Source: Gallionella sp. (lineage in GTDB: Bacteria > Pseudomonadota > Gammaproteobacteria > Burkholderiales > Gallionellaceae). Taken from it: DNA of 50,689 nt. This document shows positions 1 through 7,852 of the stretch, piece by piece (position 1 is the first letter of the stretch; each line of letters opens with the position of its first letter). The stretch lies in contig JAJDNO010000043.1 in the NCBI GenBank assembly GCA_022340615.1, forward strand, positions 1-50,689, in the 5' to 3' direction. The translations under genes and the position numbers were made by a program. Below the pieces are notes generated by a model. The model saw only the letters and a program-made list of their open reading frames with translations. It ran no database searches and was not told where the DNA came from.

Positions 1-383
1 GGTTGGGGGCCTTGTCGGCGCTGGGTTTGAAATACGCGATGGGCCGCGCGCGGCCGAGTGCCGATCAGGGTGCAAGCAGTTTCACGCCGGTCAGTGGGAA
101 CAACGGTGATACGTCCTGGCCTTCGATGCATACCACCGTGATGTGGGCGATGATTACTCCTTAAGCCAAGTCCTATGACGCGACATGGCTGAACGGCATG
201 GCTGCGGTGACCAATGCGGCGCGCGTGATCGGGCGCGATCACTGGTTTTCAGACACCGTGGCCGGCTCGTTGCTGGGCTATGCGATCGGGAATTTCATCT
301 GGCAATCTCATCAGGGCGAGCAGGGCGCCGCGGTGTGGACGATCATGCCGAATCGCGTCGCGGTAAGCTGGCGATTTGATTAG
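1..383 (+). pseudogene. PAP2-superfamily phosphatase, 3' part, interrupted by an in-frame stop
   Basis: The reading frame is open from the window edge (frame starting at base 3) to the TAG at 381-383, except for a TAA at 162-164. All three parts of the PAP2 acid phosphatase signature lie in this one frame: KYAMGRARP (K-x6-RP), WPSMH in place of the usual PSGH, and ARVIGRDHWFSD (R-x5-H-x3-D). The TAA falls between the second and third motif, in ITP-stop-AKSYD, where relatives I recall carry a tyrosine or similar, so a TAT/TAC to TAA change is the simplest explanation. Family members dephosphorylate lipid phosphates such as undecaprenyl diphosphate or phosphatidic acid at the membrane. A fragment beginning at ATG 198 would lack two active-site motifs. 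The 5' end lies outside the window. A sequencing error cannot be excluded. Confidence 0.8.
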
Positions 384-588
384 CGGACGAGGGGCAAGGG
401 CAGTCGATTGACAAAGGGGTTGCCGGCGAAATCCGGCGAACAGAAATGAGTGGCATAAGCCATTGCCTGCTCTTGGCGATCCACCTGACTTTGCCGCGTG
501 AATTTATTTATCAATCCTGGTACTTCTACACTTCATACTTCACACAAAGTTAATAATGCAATTAGCTGTATATACCAATAATAAATAG
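384..588. other. Intergenic region upstream of the Wzi-like gene
   Basis: 205 bases with no convincing gene. The last 100 bases are AT-rich and contain a loose repeat of ACTTC units (around 520-545) and TATATACC near 569, which could serve as a -10 element for the gene at 589. No clear Shine-Dalgarno sequence precedes that ATG. The promoter assignment is weak. Confidence 0.4.
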
Positions 589-2118
589 ATGAAGATTATT
601 CTGGCAGGACTATTGGGGTTGGTTTCAACGCTGGCCTCAGCGGAACCCTCCGTACCCTACATGCCAAGCTGGCAGGCGCGCAGCCAACTGGAGCGGCTGG
701 TCGATGAAGCGGGGCTGCAGATCACGACCACCGATTGGCCCTTGCCTGCAGCAGCGGTGCAGCGTGCGCTGGATGATCTGCCCGGCGATCTTTCGCCGTC
801 GTTGCTGGAATCAAAACAATATGTCGCCGACGAACTCCGAAAACTGCTGCAAGGGAAAGTCGATGCGCAGCTGCGCAACCGGGCCGAGGCACCGGTGGGA
901 TTTGGCGACAACTACACGCCGGGCAGCTCGATCAGGCTGTCGAGTGCCGCCACGGAATTCGGCAATGCGGTGCCGTTCGCCGCGCGGATCGGCATCCGTG
1001 TCGAACAGAGTTCGAATTCGCTGCAAACCACCTTCAGTGGATGGAGCAAGGAAGGCCGGGTGCAGGCCAAACTGGACAACACGGCCCTGGTCACCCGTAT
1101 ATCCGGGCTGAATGTCCAGGCTTTTGCACACCGGAACTGGTGGGGGCCGGGGTGGCAATCGAGCCTGATCAATGGCAGCAATGTCCCGCCCTGGATGGGC
1201 GTCGGCATACAGCGCAGCGAAGTGACGCCTTCGAAATCGAAGTGGCTGTCGTGGATGGGGCCGTGGACGCTGGAGATGTTCGTCGCTCGCGCACAGGACC
1301 CGGTTTTGGTCGCGAATCAGCCCGATGGTTATTATTTCATCGGCCAGCGCCTGACCCTGAAACCGTTGCCCTGGCTGGAAATCGGGCTGACCCGTGATAC
1401 GCAGACGGGCGGCGCGGGCAGGGCATCCGGCATCAGCGACATTCTGAACCAGGCTTTCACCACCGGCGGCGAGCATTCCTTTACGGGCAGCACCCAGCAG
1501 GATTCAAGCAATGGGGTGGCCGGCTATGACGTGCGGTTGAATTGCCCGCGCAGTGTTCGTTGCGCTGCCTACTTTCAATGGATGGGCGAGGATTCCTCGG
1601 GACAGAGCCACCTGCCTAATTCATTCATGACGCTGGAAGGCCTGGAGTGGTGGAGTGAGTCGGGTCGCCACAGGGTATTCACTGAATATATGCAAACCTA
1701 TACGGATAGTTTCCCGTGGAATCCCGCCAAGTACGTGGGCAGCGGTTATCGAAACTGGGCTTACCCGCAGGGCTTTACCAACGGCGCCCGCTGGATCGGT
1801 TCCAGCTTTGGCGGCGATGCCCGCATACTCACTCTCGGCTGGCTGGATGCGGAAGCCTCGCGCCTGCTGAAGGTTTACTTCGGCGAAACCAGCACCGCGC
1901 TTGGCTCTTATGACCCGAACACCAATGCCACCGGAAACCTGATCGGGCCCCATGGCAGTCTGGTGGGCGTTGCTGCGCAACAGAGTTTTCAATGGAATGC
2001 GTGGACGATCACGCCGGAAGTGGACTATACCCATCTGGCGCAGGGCATATCGATCGGGGTGAACAAGACCACCGATGTCCGCGGCGGCGTGACGTTCAGC
2101 CGGTCGCTAGGAGACTGA
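589..2118 (+). CDS. Wzi-like capsule assembly outer-membrane protein
   Basis: 509 residues, close to the size of E. coli Wzi (about 480). The N-terminus MKIILAGLLGLVSTLASA is a signal peptide with a likely cleavage after ASA-18. The mature protein has many alternating aromatic/polar stretches expected of a beta barrel, and a WWGPGWQSSLI motif near residue 184 that I recognise from Wzi-type proteins. In E. coli Wzi is an outer-membrane lectin that anchors K30 capsule; many bacteria carry homologues without an obvious capsule locus, and no capsule genes are visible here. It follows a broken PAP2 phosphatase gene, a pairing that suggests a surface-polysaccharide or lipid-carrier role (inference). 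The ATG at 589 is chosen because it starts the signal peptide. Confidence 0.85.
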   Translation: MKIILAGLLGLVSTLASAEPSVPYMPSWQARSQLERLVDEAGLQITTTDWPLPAAAVQRALDDLPGDLSPSLLESKQYVADELRKLLQGKVDAQLRNRAEAPVGFGDNYTPGSSIRLSSAATEFGNAVPFAARIGIRVEQSSNSLQTTFSGWSKEGRVQAKLDNTALVTRISGLNVQAFAHRNWWGPGWQSSLINGSNVPPWMGVGIQRSEVTPSKSKWLSWMGPWTLEMFVARAQDPVLVANQPDGYYFIGQRLTLKPLPWLEIGLTRDTQTGGAGRASGISDILNQAFTTGGEHSFTGSTQQDSSNGVAGYDVRLNCPRSVRCAAYFQWMGEDSSGQSHLPNSFMTLEGLEWWSESGRHRVFTEYMQTYTDSFPWNPAKYVGSGYRNWAYPQGFTNGARWIGSSFGGDARILTLGWLDAEASRLLKVYFGETSTALGSYDPNTNATGNLIGPHGSLVGVAAQQSFQWNAWTITPEVDYTHLAQGISIGVNKTTDVRGGVTFSRSLGD

Positions 2119-2126
2119 TGCGCTGA

Positions 2127-3902
2127 TCAACACATCGGATTGAAGGCGCGGAAGGCTCCGGTTATTCCGCCCGCGATCCGGTGCAGCAGGCGCTCGAATT
2201 CATTCACCGGCAATGCCATTCCGAACAGGAATCCCTGGAATGCCATGCATTCATGGTGCTTCAGGAAAGTCAGTTGTGCCTGCGTTTCGACGCCTTCGGC
2301 AATCACATTCATCCGGAAGTTGGTCGCCAGGTCGATGATGGTCTGCACCAGCATCGCATCGCTGCCGTCGTTGGTGATGCCCTGCACGAAACTCTGGTCG
2401 ATCTTGAGCTGGTCGAGCGGCAGCTGTTTCAGATAGGACAGGGACGAATAGCCGATGCCGAAATCGTCGATCGACAGACTGACGCCCAATGCTTTCAGCG
2501 CGTGCATCTTTTCGACGGTGCCGTCCATGTCTTCCAGCATCACGCTCTCGGTCAGTTCCAGCTTCAGGCGGGACGGATCGACCTGATGCTTTTTCAGCAT
2601 AGTCGCCACGCTTTCCGCAAAACCGGCAATCGCAAACTGTTTTGCGCTGACATTGACTGCCAGCGTCAATTTGCGGGTTTCAGGGTTTTTCGCCCATAAC
2701 GCCAGCTGTCTGCAGGCGTTATCCATCACCCAGTTGCCGATCTCGAGTATCAGCAAGCTTTCTTCGGCAATCGGGATAAACACGCCGGGCAGCACCATGC
2801 CGCGATCAGGATGATTCCAGCGCAGCAGGGCTTCCGCTCCGACCGGGCGATGATTGTTGTCTACCTGCATCTGGTAATGCAGGTCAAATTGATTGCGGCC
2901 GATGGCCTGGCGCAGATCGTTCTCCAGCGCCGCGTGCGCATTTACCCTGTCCTGCATGACCGGATCGAAAAAGCGGATCGAATCGCGTCCGGCATTCTTG
3001 GCCTGATACATCGCCATTTCGGCATGCTGGACCAGCACGTCAACCGGGATTTCGCTGCCGCAAAACAGGCTGACGCCGATGCTGGACGAGGTGAGCAGCG
3101 GATGGCCATTGCAGAAGTAGGGGCGGGACAAACACTCGCGGATCTTCTCGGCTACCAGACCGACCCTGCGCGAAGTCTCATCCAGGTCGTTGCTGACATC
3201 CTCGATGAGCACGATGAACTCGTCGGCGCCGAGTCTGGCCACGGTGTCCATTTCCCGAACGCAATCCTTGAGCCGGGCAGCCACTTCGATCAGCAGCAGG
3301 TCTCCGCAGTCATGCCCCATTGTATCGTTGAGGTTCTTGAATCGATCCAGGTCGATCAGCAGTGTCGCGCCATAACTTTTCAGGCGGGTTGATTTCGCCA
3401 GCTTCTCGGCGAAGCGGTCGAGGAACAAATGCCGGTTGGGCAGCCGGGTGAGCTTGTCATAGGAAGCCAGGTTGCGGATTTCTTCCTCGCGATTATTCCG
3501 CTCGCTGAGGTCGTTGAAGATGCCCACATAATGGGTGGTTTGCCGGTCACGATTGGCCACCGCGGTGATTTTCATCCACTTCGGGTACGTCTCGCCGTTC
3601 TTGCGCATGTCGAATATTTCGCCGCTCCACGAACCATCCTGGAACAATTGCTGCCACATCCCGACTTCGGCATGGAAAATCTTGTCGTGCCGCCCCGAAT
3701 TGAGCATGCGCGCATTCCTGCCGATTACCTCGTCCGGGCTGTATCCGGTGATATCCTGAAACGCCTGATTGACCCGGATGATGAAACAATCGGCATTGGT
3801 GATCATGATCGCGTCGCTGGTTTCAAACGCGACTTCAGAAATGCGCAGCGCCTGTTCGATTTCTGCGCTGAGTTCAACGGTATTATTGTCGGCGGGTTCC
3901 AT
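2127..3902 (-). CDS. PAS-GGDEF(degenerate)-EAL c-di-GMP signalling protein
   Basis: 591 residues, no membrane segment, presumably cytoplasmic. Domain order: PAS (about 20-135, with GYSPDEVIGRNARMLNSGRH), GGDEF domain (about 148-312) and EAL domain (about 325-580). The GGDEF active-site loop reads GADEF (225-229), with Ala in place of the second Gly, while the inhibitory-site RxxD (REMD, 216-219) is present at the usual spacing. The EAL domain looks intact: EALLRW at 357, LTES at 450, IDDFG at 478 and AEGVE at 535. The likely activity is c-di-GMP phosphodiesterase, with the GGDEF part acting as a regulatory or weak cyclase domain; this is inferred from motifs. It starts 2 bases after the stop of the MerR-cyclase gene, so the two are almost certainly co-transcribed. 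Its PAS closely resembles the second PAS of the diguanylate cyclase at 17748. Confidence 0.93.
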   Translation of the reverse strand: MEPADNNTVELSAEIEQALRISEVAFETSDAIMITNADCFIIRVNQAFQDITGYSPDEVIGRNARMLNSGRHDKIFHAEVGMWQQLFQDGSWSGEIFDMRKNGETYPKWMKITAVANRDRQTTHYVGIFNDLSERNNREEEIRNLASYDKLTRLPNRHLFLDRFAEKLAKSTRLKSYGATLLIDLDRFKNLNDTMGHDCGDLLLIEVAARLKDCVREMDTVARLGADEFIVLIEDVSNDLDETSRRVGLVAEKIRECLSRPYFCNGHPLLTSSSIGVSLFCGSEIPVDVLVQHAEMAMYQAKNAGRDSIRFFDPVMQDRVNAHAALENDLRQAIGRNQFDLHYQMQVDNNHRPVGAEALLRWNHPDRGMVLPGVFIPIAEESLLILEIGNWVMDNACRQLALWAKNPETRKLTLAVNVSAKQFAIAGFAESVATMLKKHQVDPSRLKLELTESVMLEDMDGTVEKMHALKALGVSLSIDDFGIGYSSLSYLKQLPLDQLKIDQSFVQGITNDGSDAMLVQTIIDLATNFRMNVIAEGVETQAQLTFLKHHECMAFQGFLFGMALPVNEFERLLHRIAGGITGAFRAFNPMC

Positions 3903-3904
3903 GC

Positions 3905-5473
3905 TCAGGCCTCCACTTCGATGATTTCGGTTACCGGCAGCGCCGAGATGTCGTTCAGCTTTTCGTTGCGCGCCGCGTCATTCAGATGACCGAGCTCGGA
4001 GACCCGTGAATAGAATGAGTTGACGAATACTTCGCGTCCGTCGGCATCATGGCGTCGGATGCCGAACTTCACGCGTTGGCGATCTTTTGAAGGCAGCTTG
4101 CCCAGCAGGCTCTTGGTCGCCCAGATGGCGCCGCCGCGCGCAAAGTCGGATAACCGCGCGGCATGGTTGATGGTGTCGCCCAGCACCGTGAACTCAACCT
4201 TGGTTTCGATGTGGAAGATGCCCAGCCATTCGTGCCCTTCGTTCAGGCCGGTATTCAGGTACAGCTCGTTCATCCAGTTCTTGCGCAGTTGCCATTGCTT
4301 GCTGATCTTGCGCATCGCGGCTTTCATTTCCTGCGCGCACTTCAGCGCGTTCAATATGTAGTTGCAGTCCGGCTGCGGGAAAAAATAGTAGACCATGCCG
4401 TCGCCGACATGCTTTCCGTGGGTCCCGTAATACTTGCGGAAGATCGGCTCCATCGTGGCCCAGATCTGGTTGATCAGTTCGAAGTATTCTTCCGGCGGCA
4501 ACTCGGTACAGATGCGCACCGAGCTTTGCAGGTCCGCCACCAGCACCGCGACATCGGTCAGCACGGGAAGGTGTTTTTTAAGCAGGTTGCGGATCACTTC
4601 ATCGCGCCGTTCCAGGAGGCCGAGCAAACTGTCGCTGTCGGCGTTGCTGGGGAGATGGATGAACAGGATGCCTTCGCGGTAATAGGAGGCATAGACGTTG
4701 TAGTGGGCGATCTCGCCGTTCTCCAGGCACAGCGTGAGCGGCAATTGCATCACGGTTCCGTTGGGGCGGATTTCGGCGAGCGACTCGTCCTTTTTCATCG
4801 TGGCTGCATCCGCCTGCCCGGTCAGAATGTTCATCAGGTCATTACGCGAATAGCGGCCCTTGCCCAGCAACAGGTAAAACTGCAGCAATTCTTCCCGGTT
4901 GGAGCCGTTGCTGCCGAGCCTGCCCTTGAGCAGGTAGGAAAGGGCGTTGCGGTCCTTGATGTCGGCAGGCAACTGATCGAAAGAACCGAGCAAATCTGTG
5001 CGCGCCTCTTCGTTGAACCAGGTGATCTCGAAATTGTAGTTGACCATGTAGGCCGGGTAGGGGATGTGGTCAACCGTAAGCCGGAGCACATTCGATTTGG
5101 CGCTCATCACGGTCGGCACATTTTTTATGGCTTTCGATCCGGACTGTGCAGATTGTTCGGAGACGGGTTTTGGCGCAGAGGCGATTTCCTGAGCGGAGAT
5201 TTTCGAGGTGGTTTTTTCGGGTGCAGCAAATCCATCCTGCTCGAGCTGCGCGGCAATATCCGCCATCGCATAACCTTCCTTCTTCAATTGGCTGATGCGA
5301 TCGAGGCGGGCCAGGACATCATCGGGGAAGTAGCCTATTTGTCTTGCGCTGGTCGGCGCGCCCGGCTCGGGATTTTTTACCAGAGGGCGGGGCAGCAGAC
5401 CTTGCGAAATATAGTTGTTCAAAGTTGCCCGTGAAATATTCGCGGCCTGCATCACTTCAAAGCTCGTTAACAT
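3905..5473 (-). CDS. MerR-type HTH / class III adenylate cyclase fusion
   Basis: 522 residues. The first 75 look like a MerR-type winged helix: FEVMQAANISRATLNNYISQ, a GYFPDDVLARLDRI stretch and a following helix. After a linker (85-130) comes a PAS-like segment (about 132-280) and then a class III nucleotide cyclase domain (about 305-460). Catalytic residues are in place: metal ligands D314 (VADLQSS) and D358 (GDGM), the purine-specifying pair K354 (KHVGD) and T429 (FTVLGD), and transition-state residues N436 and R440. Lys plus Thr is the pattern of class IIIb adenylate cyclases. The product should be a soluble cAMP synthase that also binds DNA; no protein with this arrangement comes to my mind as characterised. 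Six short palindromes lie just upstream, the nearest between the AGAGG ribosome site and the ATG, which suggests autoregulation. First gene of a two-gene unit with the EAL protein. Confidence 0.88.
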   Translation of the reverse strand: MLTSFEVMQAANISRATLNNYISQGLLPRPLVKNPEPGAPTSARQIGYFPDDVLARLDRISQLKKEGYAMADIAAQLEQDGFAAPEKTTSKISAQEIASAPKPVSEQSAQSGSKAIKNVPTVMSAKSNVLRLTVDHIPYPAYMVNYNFEITWFNEEARTDLLGSFDQLPADIKDRNALSYLLKGRLGSNGSNREELLQFYLLLGKGRYSRNDLMNILTGQADAATMKKDESLAEIRPNGTVMQLPLTLCLENGEIAHYNVYASYYREGILFIHLPSNADSDSLLGLLERRDEVIRNLLKKHLPVLTDVAVLVADLQSSVRICTELPPEEYFELINQIWATMEPIFRKYYGTHGKHVGDGMVYYFFPQPDCNYILNALKCAQEMKAAMRKISKQWQLRKNWMNELYLNTGLNEGHEWLGIFHIETKVEFTVLGDTINHAARLSDFARGGAIWATKSLLGKLPSKDRQRVKFGIRRHDADGREVFVNSFYSRVSELGHLNDAARNEKLNDISALPVTEIIEVEA

Positions 5474-5477
5474 GATC

Positions 5478-5531
5478 TGGACAGCCTCTTAATCTGTTGG
5501 ACTGTCCACATTGTAGACATTAGACAGTCCA
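5478..5531. promoter_or_regulatory. Operator-like palindromes, proximal group
   Basis: Three copies of an 11-base palindrome in front of the cyclase gene: TGGACAGCCTC (5478-5488, right half degenerate), TGGACTGTCCA (5498-5508, perfect) and TAGACAGTCCA (5521-5531). Starts are 20 and 23 bases apart, about two helical turns, so bound proteins would sit on one face of the DNA. Likely operators for the MerR-type domain encoded next to them (inference). Confidence 0.65.
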
Positions 5532-5623
5532 TGTCAAGTGATTTTTATTATAAGTATGTTAGCCATGTAACTAGAAATTAATAATATTATTTACAAGAAT
5601 AAGCTGGCATGGCCTCTTTAATT

Positions 5624-5680
5624 TAGACAGTCAATCTATTTATACACTTAGACTGTATAAGTATAAAGTTAGACAGTCCA
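5624..5680. promoter_or_regulatory. Operator-like palindromes, distal group
   Basis: Three further copies of the same element: TAGACAGTCAA (5624-5634), TAGACTGTATA (5649-5659) and TAGACAGTCCA (5670-5680), with starts 25 and 21 bases apart. The group lies about 100 bases beyond the proximal group in very AT-rich DNA, a layout that would allow cooperative binding or looping (inference). Confidence 0.6.
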
Positions 5681-6052
5681 ATTTAAATCATTTTAATTGA
5701 CCCGAATGGATGTCGATGCGCCGGTTATTCGCGAATTGACAGGATTGCTGTAGCAGGAAGCCCGGCCTGTGTTCGCTGGATATGCCCATGCCGGTTGCGC
5801 ATCAAGGCGCGCGCCAGGTGTCTGCGCTGCTTATGGTCTAGCGGTTGAACTGGAAGGCCTGGGGGTGATGATCCGCAGGTTGCATCAACAGCGCAGTAGA
5901 TATATGCATTTGCCGGGCAGTAGATCAGGAGATTTGAAGAAGTGGTTCAAGAAAAGTCTGGAGCATGGCCAGTATTCAGCGCTTGCCAGCTTTCATTGTT
6001 AGACAGGGATGGTGATTCAGTCCGGATTCGTGGGGCGCATGCGCGGTCCAGC

Positions 6053-6079
6053 ATCAATCGTATCAATCGTATCAATGGT
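6053..6079. repeat. Three tandem copies of a 9-base unit
   Basis: ATCAATCGT, ATCAATCGT, ATCAATGGT follow each other without gaps; the last copy differs at one base. The repeat lies in the intergenic region about 220 bases beyond the 3' end of malQ. Function unknown; it could be a slippage-prone short repeat. Confidence 0.8.
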
Positions 6080-6296
6080 ATTCGTTGCTGCAGATAAAGG
6101 TGGGTGGAGCGGCGGGAGTGTTATGGTCAATATTTGCCGGTTTTAGCCTCCTGCGCATTTCCGCGTAATACGCATAATGTATATTATGTCAAATGAAGGA
6201 TTAATCGGGATTTGTGATATCCACACGGTTCACGGCAGAGGCAGCATAGGGATATCGTCCCCTGCCCATCTGTTGAACTGCAGTTACAAGGAAGCG

Positions 6297-7811
6297 TCAG
6301 GAATTATCTTCGGGTTGAAGCGGAAGACGGGAATACTCACGGGACATTTCCGCCAGTATCCTGGCATGTTCGGGTTGAACCTGATCCCAGGAAAAGCGCC
6401 ATTCCCAGCTTCCGGATGATTGGCCGGGCAGGTTCATGCGGTTTTCGCCGTTTAGCCCGAGTACATCCTGCATCGTAAACATAACCAGATTGGCCTGGGA
6501 GTTCGAAATGGCCCGCATCATTACCCACTGAATGTCTGTTCCGTCGGTTTGAAGATAGTGTTGCGCGAATCCCTTTTCATGCGGTGAAAGCGTATTCCAC
6601 CAGCCCAGAATGGTGTCATTGTCGTGGGTGCCTGTGTAGGCAACCGTATTGGGCACATAATGATGCGGCAGAAAGAGATTGCCCTCGCCGTCCCCAAATG
6701 CAAATTGAAGGATGCGCATTCCAGGGAGGTTGAATTTGTCGCGCAGTTCGATCACGTCGGGTGTGATCAGGCCAAGATCTTCTGCAATGATAGGCAGGTG
6801 CGGAAATACATTTGCAAAGGTTTCAAACAGCTTTTCACCCGGACCGGTTACCCACTTGCCGCTTATCGCATTGGGCGCGTCTACCGGTATTTCCCAGAAA
6901 GCTGCAAACCCCCGGAAATGATCGATGCGCACCATGTCCGCCAGTTGCAGCGCATGGCCCAGACGCTCGACCCACCAGGCATATCCGGTTTTTTCGTGTG
7001 CTTCCCAGTTGTATTGCGGATTCCCCCAGAATTGCCCGGTTGCACTGAAGTAATCGGGCGGCACGCCGGCGACAAAGGTTGGCCTGCCATTTTCGTCCAG
7101 CTTGAACAGTTCCTGATGCGACCATACATCCGCGCTTTGATAGGATACGAAAATCGGGATATCGCCGATTATTCTGACGCCATGATCGTTCGCATAAAGC
7201 CGCAAATTAGACCATTGGCGCGCGAAGCACCATTGGCAGAATTTCCAGAACGAGACCTCTTCTGCATGTGCGGATTCAAATTGTCTAAGTGCCCGGGCTT
7301 CCCTCTTCACCAGTTCCCTGGGCCAGAGGTACCATTCACGGCCGTTTTCGTTTTCGGCAATGGTCATGAACAGCGAGTAATCGTCCAGCCAGGCGCTTTC
7401 TGCAATGCAAAATTCCGTATATGAACGATGCATGTCGTCATGGGCACTTGCAAAAAACCGCTTCGCGGCGTTGCGCAGTCGCGCAATGCGGTATGGATAC
7501 AGCAGGTTGTAATCCACCCTGTCCTGCCGGAAATCGGAATGCGGTATCAGGTCTGCCGGCTCAAGCCAGCCATTGGCTGACAATTCGGCCAGGTCAATCA
7601 GCTGGATGCTGCCGGCAAAAGCGGACATGCTCATGTATGGCGAGTTGCCATGGCCGATTTCACCGAGCGGAAGAACCTGCCAGTAGCTCTGCCCTGCACT
7701 GACCAGCCAGTCGATAAAACGATATGCGTCCGGTCCGAAATCGCCTGCGCCGAAAGCGCCTGGCAAAGAAGTGGGGTGCAACAATATGCCGCTGGCGCGA
7801 TCCGTCAACAT
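6297..7811 (-). CDS. malQ: 4-alpha-glucanotransferase (amylomaltase, GH77)
   Basis: 504 residues, the usual size for MalQ of the plant/bacterial short type. It transfers glucan segments between maltodextrin chains (disproportionation), working in the cytoplasm on oligosaccharides released from glycogen. The N-terminus RASGILLHPTSLPG is typical of the family, and the catalytic residues are visible: nucleophile D297 (RIDHFRG), acid/base E344 (IIAEDLG) and D397 (GTHDND). It is the last gene of the leftward run glgC-GH57-malQ, starting 41 bases after the GH57 gene. The gap is AT-rich and no clear ribosome site precedes the ATG. Identification is firm. Confidence 0.96.
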   Translation of the reverse strand: MLTDRASGILLHPTSLPGAFGAGDFGPDAYRFIDWLVSAGQSYWQVLPLGEIGHGNSPYMSMSAFAGSIQLIDLAELSANGWLEPADLIPHSDFRQDRVDYNLLYPYRIARLRNAAKRFFASAHDDMHRSYTEFCIAESAWLDDYSLFMTIAENENGREWYLWPRELVKREARALRQFESAHAEEVSFWKFCQWCFARQWSNLRLYANDHGVRIIGDIPIFVSYQSADVWSHQELFKLDENGRPTFVAGVPPDYFSATGQFWGNPQYNWEAHEKTGYAWWVERLGHALQLADMVRIDHFRGFAAFWEIPVDAPNAISGKWVTGPGEKLFETFANVFPHLPIIAEDLGLITPDVIELRDKFNLPGMRILQFAFGDGEGNLFLPHHYVPNTVAYTGTHDNDTILGWWNTLSPHEKGFAQHYLQTDGTDIQWVMMRAISNSQANLVMFTMQDVLGLNGENRMNLPGQSSGSWEWRFSWDQVQPEHARILAEMSREYSRLPLQPEDNS

Positions 7812-7852
7812 ATATATTTATTTAAATGATTCAGCAACACGTAATAGTCAGA

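Larger units (their letters stand above)
5474..6296. other. Long intergenic region between malQ and the cyclase gene
   Basis: 823 bases, the longest gene-free stretch of the window. The half next to the cyclase is AT-rich and holds the palindrome arrays. The half next to malQ holds a three-copy 9-base tandem repeat (6053-6079) and a stem-loop-like CATAAT-GTAT-ATTATG (6173-6188). Short open frames at 5769-6002 and 6177-6419 have no recognisable domain, signal peptide or ribosome site, and the second runs into malQ antisense, so I do not call them genes. A small RNA is possible but nothing in the sequence proves one. Confidence 0.5.

Noticed and set aside
5478..5680. Palindrome array as a mobile-element end or attachment site
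   Set aside because: No transposase or integrase is nearby and the copies are phased in front of a regulator gene, which fits operators better.
5769..6002. 77-codon frame in the long intergenic region
   Set aside because: No ribosome site, domain or membrane/signal feature, and composition does not look like its neighbours' proteins.
6053..6079. Possible CRISPR-like repeat
   Set aside because: Units are nine bases with no spacers and no cas genes nearby; it is a plain tandem repeat.
6177..6419. 80-codon frame overlapping the malQ 3' end on the other strand
   Set aside because: More than half lies antisense to malQ and nothing in it is recognisable.
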